NCBI RefSeq assembly: GCF_018691265.1
Contig: NW_024881313.1
Location: 39,425,518 to 39,489,517 of the forward strand
Source: Tyto alba
Taxonomy: Eukaryota; Chordata; Aves; Strigiformes; Tytonidae
Direction of reading: 5' to 3'
Length of the DNA stretch: 64,000 bases
This document shows, piece after piece, positions 60,251 to 64,000 of the stretch. Below the pieces are notes generated by a model. That model made no database searches, had not been told where the DNA came from, and worked only from the letters and a program-made list of their open reading frames with translations. The position numbers and the translations under genes are program-made. The stretch's first letter is position 1; each line of letters begins with the position of its first letter.

Positions 60251-62469
60251 AGAAGTTTTGTAAATGTGTGAGTGTGATGAACATTTTCTTGATCCAGAGA
60301 TATCATCTTCCCTTCTCCTCCATGGGTGATGAGACCCTTCCACCCACTGGTCCGTACAAAGACATGTGTGGAAAGGTTCAGGCTCAGCCTATGGTCTGAT
60401 GGACATCTCAGTCAGGGTTTAGGAGGACATTTGTGTTGGGAGATTCAGGACACTGACTGGACAGTCATTCTCGGTTGACTGTCATCCAGATTACATGTGA
60501 TGGCTCTGCTGAGATCTGTTTTCTTTACATACACATAAACAGTCTAGCATAGTAGCGTGGGTGATCTTCAGAATTCTTGGAGGGTCTTACAAGGGTTAGT
60601 CTGTGTGGTGGATCAAGGAATGTAACCTTAAGAAGGCCCCTTGAGAGTGTTGTACAAGCAGTCCTATATATTGTAGATGCAGCCTTTGAGCCCAAGATAT
60701 ATCTGGGCTGAAAGCCAACACACAGGTCAAGAGGCTTGGTGTGCTTAAAACCACTCAGATGCTTACATTTCAGCTAGGAGTGAAGACGTAGTCAATCTGC
60801 CATTTTTGATGAAACATTTTCTTGTCTTTACCTCATAAATCTAGCCAGCAGACCTTGGCTCTCTGGAGCTCTGCATATTTGTAGCAGTGAACCCTGAAAG
60901 CATTCAACACTTTAGCCTAAAGGTTTATAGCACCAAGTAACTGTCTGAAGCAATGGTCAACCATGGGGATGGAAGGAGATTGAGCTATGAAAATGAATGT
61001 GTTGTATTTGTTTAATGCTACAGGTTTTCTCTGTATCACACAGAGGGAAGATGCCAAGGAATAGTATCGGTTCATTGAGACACCAGTTTTTCCAGCTGAA
61101 AACTAGTCAGCCTGAAGAACTGATGCCATGCGTGAAGACAGGTCTGTCAACACACACTGCAGATGGTTGGGCTTCACAGGGGGTGACGGTGGGAGTAAGC
61201 AGGGGAGCGGGGGCCTCAGATGTGATCACGGGAGGAAGCAAAGAGTAAATAAACGTCTGGGCATGCACTGCAGCAACCAGAGTCAGTGGTCAAGGGCACA
61301 GGAGAAACAGCTGTGGGAGATCGGCAAGAAGGCAATGGCCTCACGACCATGAAGGAAGGATGATGTTAGAGCCATATGGGGAAGAGCTTCTGGTTTATCA
61401 CTTCGGGGTCTTATGATGACAGGGATATAAATAGTAAACTTTATTATATTCTTCAGATAATAAGAGTGCAAAAATAGCCATGATACAGAGTCAAATCAAC
61501 ATCTTGAGTTACTGGGTGGCTCCAAGCATCATCTCAATAGTGTCAGTTTACCACAAGTAGGAACCTGGACAACTGACCCTTACTGCAGCTGAGTTAGATT
61601 GCCAGAAAAACTGTCCTATTCTCTCTAACAAAGCTATACATATTACTGTGGATAATCATCTACCTTCTTTATTCTAACAGAGTTGTAAAGATTTACCTGC
61701 AATGAGACTCCAGGTTTGTTCTGACCATGCTGACATACACAGCAGAGGTGACTCTGACTCTTTTGATTCATCTGTCTTGATTTACATTTGCTGTGGGTCC
61801 TGCCCGTCCTTTCACAGGGTATGGAGACTTCTGCCCTTTGAGTCATTCAATGATATTTTGTCTTCTATCAAAGGGCACATAAGAGCAGACAATCCATCCA
61901 AGTTAGAAGAGGCCTCAGCAGCAGAAAACAGCCACTGTATCCCCTACCAAGAACACCACAGCCCAAAGCAAGGGGCAAGGCATCCACATATTTGGGATGC
62001 TTCTTACTAAGAGAACCCATGATCAGCAGTCTAGGAGACACACAACAACAGCAAGGATGGCAATGATTGTTTTTCCCCTCCTAGGACTCTCAAAAGTTTA
62101 TGTCTGTAGCTTACTCATTGTATGTCGTTAAATCACATGAAGCCCCCAACACTGTAAATATTTACTGTAATAACAGAAGGTAGATGTCTAAAGATTTTGG
62201 CAGATGTGGGCTTTGATATGTAGCACTATTCCCTAACTGCAAATCAGACACCGTGTTATCCCCCTAGCCATGTTTTCTGGAGGCCAGTGAGAGTTTCTGA
62301 AATAGGTTGTGGGGTTTTTTCTCCCTGAGAATGTCTCCAACGTAAGATGCATCTGTTCCTTGAGGGTAAAAGCTGTAGGAAACAATACCCTTGTTTTCAG
62401 GAACCCATACATCACTCTTGACTTCATGCTTCAAAATCGTAGGGATGTAAAAAGCAGAAAGGCACAAGT
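60251..62469. other. Unique non-coding sequence
   Basis: No gene recognised. Frames of up to 102 codons (61702-62010) match nothing known. A GC-richer patch near 61190-61260 has a few CG dinucleotides but no other feature. Confidence 0.55.
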
Positions 62470-62528
62470 GTGGGTTTGTTTGTGGTTTGTTTTTTGGTTT
62501 TGTTTTGTTTTGGTTTGGTTTTTTTTCC
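62470..62528 (+). repeat. T/G-rich simple repeat
   Basis: About 60 bp of gttt, ttttg and ggttt words ending in T8. The + frame crossing it (Phe/Trp/Val-rich) is an artefact. Confidence 0.9.
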
Positions 62529-64000
62529 CTTTGATTTTGCTTTTATTTTCTCCGTTGGGAACGATGCTCCAGTTGCTAAGGCTTAAGCTCATAGTCGTGT
62601 TGTATGTTCCCCTGCAGCTCCATGGCATCACTCACACCTCATGCAGAGCAGGGAGGGGTACTGACTAACTGTAGGTATCAGCGAGGTCATCAGTGGCTCC
62701 AGCGAAGGAAGCACAGAGGCCTGAAGTCAGCTCTTGGCAGGTGGAGTAAGGTGGGTCTGAGCTCTGGCCATCAACGTCCAGCCAGTGGATCTCTCCGAGC
62801 ACTGCAGTTCTAGGGAGAAATGGCAACTGCAGACACTTTTTCTTGTTAGCATAGCTTTCTTTGAAGAAAAGCAAAAGTAATAACATCACATTTATCTCTG
62901 GCTAAGTTTTGGATTGTTTTATATATAAATATACACATACATATACATTTTATCTTGTGATGATTACCTTTCTAATTACAGCATACAGACATTTCTTAGA
63001 TTTTTTTTGGCAATACCTGCAAAACAACAGGCTGGTAAAAATGGGTGGGTCTGTTCTTCAAGTTGTGCGCGCATGTGTTTTGTTTTCCAAATGCAGCTGA
63101 AAGCCTTGTTGCCTGGGCCTTGCCCTTGCCCTTACCCTAATGGAGAGCTTCTGAGAAAAGCAGGAAGATAGGAGCCCTTGTGAAGGGAAGCAGCACCGCT
63201 GATATACCTCAAACTACACAGCCCTGCAGTGGAAAACATTGCTGTCCAAACTGTCATCACCAGAGGCTGATAATGAAGATGCAGACTGGAGTTTGTAGAG
63301 TGTGGAAGTCAGCGAGCTAAGAGGAGGGGCAGCAAGGCACCGAAAGCTGTACCAGCGACTGGCTGGGTAGTTAACTCTTGCTGGACTCACTGCCTGTCTG
63401 GACAGACCCTATCACCCCACATTCCTCACCTTCTCTGCCCTTCTACCTCCCAGCTCACTCTCTGATATAGGGCCCTTACCCCATGATGCTTACTGTGTCC
63501 CAAGCAGAACTTCAATGCTATGATCCCTATCTTCTCCACCCTTCCACCATTAATCCCTCCCTAACCAGCAATCTCTTCTCCTTGAATTTCTTCTAGACGC
63601 ATGGTCCAAAGCAAGACCTTAACTTCATTTACTCTTCTCCATGCTTGAACCGTTATAAATTCAGACAGCTGGTATTGTAGGATTCCTCTCCTGCCCAGAT
63701 GCCTACATTCTCCCAGTCCCCAGCACACTGCGAAAGGATGAAATAAGAAGCATCATAAGAGAAATTCGTGTAAATTAGTGCAATCTTGGATATTTCGTTC
63801 AATCAACACATGGGAACCTGAGGACACTCTGATGATCCTGACGTTATTTGCCAGAAGGAATTCACTTTGGTGAATCAGCATGTGAAGGATTTGATGGAAA
63901 ACACTGACATCCGCTCCATTTCAATCAGTTACTTTTGGTGTAGAGGAGGGCAATACCAAAACAAAACAAAAATACTCCCACATGTGTTTCACACCTTGGA
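62529..64000. other. Unique non-coding sequence to window end
   Basis: No gene recognised. The part at about 63060-63420 is richer in G+C than average but shows no repeat, exon or promoter I can name. Confidence 0.55.

Overview
This window looks like non-coding DNA from a bird nuclear genome. The best evidence for Aves is a set of chicken-repeat-1 (CR1) LINE fragments. Three of them keep the 3' end typical of bird CR1, in which the octamer ATTCTATG is repeated after a 'ctttaaggtcccttccaa' motif: 37605-38069 and 50058-50106 on the + strand, and 10382-10570 on the - strand. The base composition is AT-rich by eye. Short SINE remnants like MIR are present, and there is no sign of bacterial or plasmid-type gene packing. 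I cannot name the species.

No protein-coding gene can be supported. The open frames are short (longest 136 codons), fall on both strands, and show no recognisable domain or plausible exon chain. Several are just translations of homopolymers or of dead LINEs. I read the window as an intergenic gene desert or the inside of a very large intron.

Layout. 1-10 kb: mostly unique sequence, with a doubtful retroviral env-like scrap at the left edge, a homeodomain-type inverted repeat near 1.37 kb and two MIR-like remnants. 10-18.6 kb: the LINE-rich part, with at least five CR1 pieces in both orientations, two MIR-like remnants and a candidate regulatory block at 11.6-12.2 kb. 18.6-37 kb: long unique stretches broken by simple repeats, an A47 tract at 21.4 kb, two AT-rich stretches, several candidate regulatory stretches and a compact CpG cluster at 32.8 kb. 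37.6-38.8 kb: the youngest-looking CR1, ending in a poly-G run and followed by a perfect hairpin and a CpG-bearing candidate conserved element. 39-50 kb: unique sequence, several A30-class tracts, one older CR1 at 45.7-46.4 kb and a very short CR1 tail at 50.1 kb. 50-64 kb: a 26-bp minisatellite, a G-rich quadruplex motif, an old amniote-type repeat zone at 55.9-56.7 kb and a - strand CR1 at 59.9-60.3 kb.

No set of genes works together here and I found no new biological system. The items most worth checking are the candidate conserved elements (11.6-12.2, 27.3-27.8, 32.4-32.9, 38.5-38.8 and 58.2-58.4 kb), the motif and hairpin cluster beside the young CR1, and the density of long A/T tracts. 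All repeat assignments were made by eye against remembered family features and need RepeatMasker to confirm boundaries and subfamilies.
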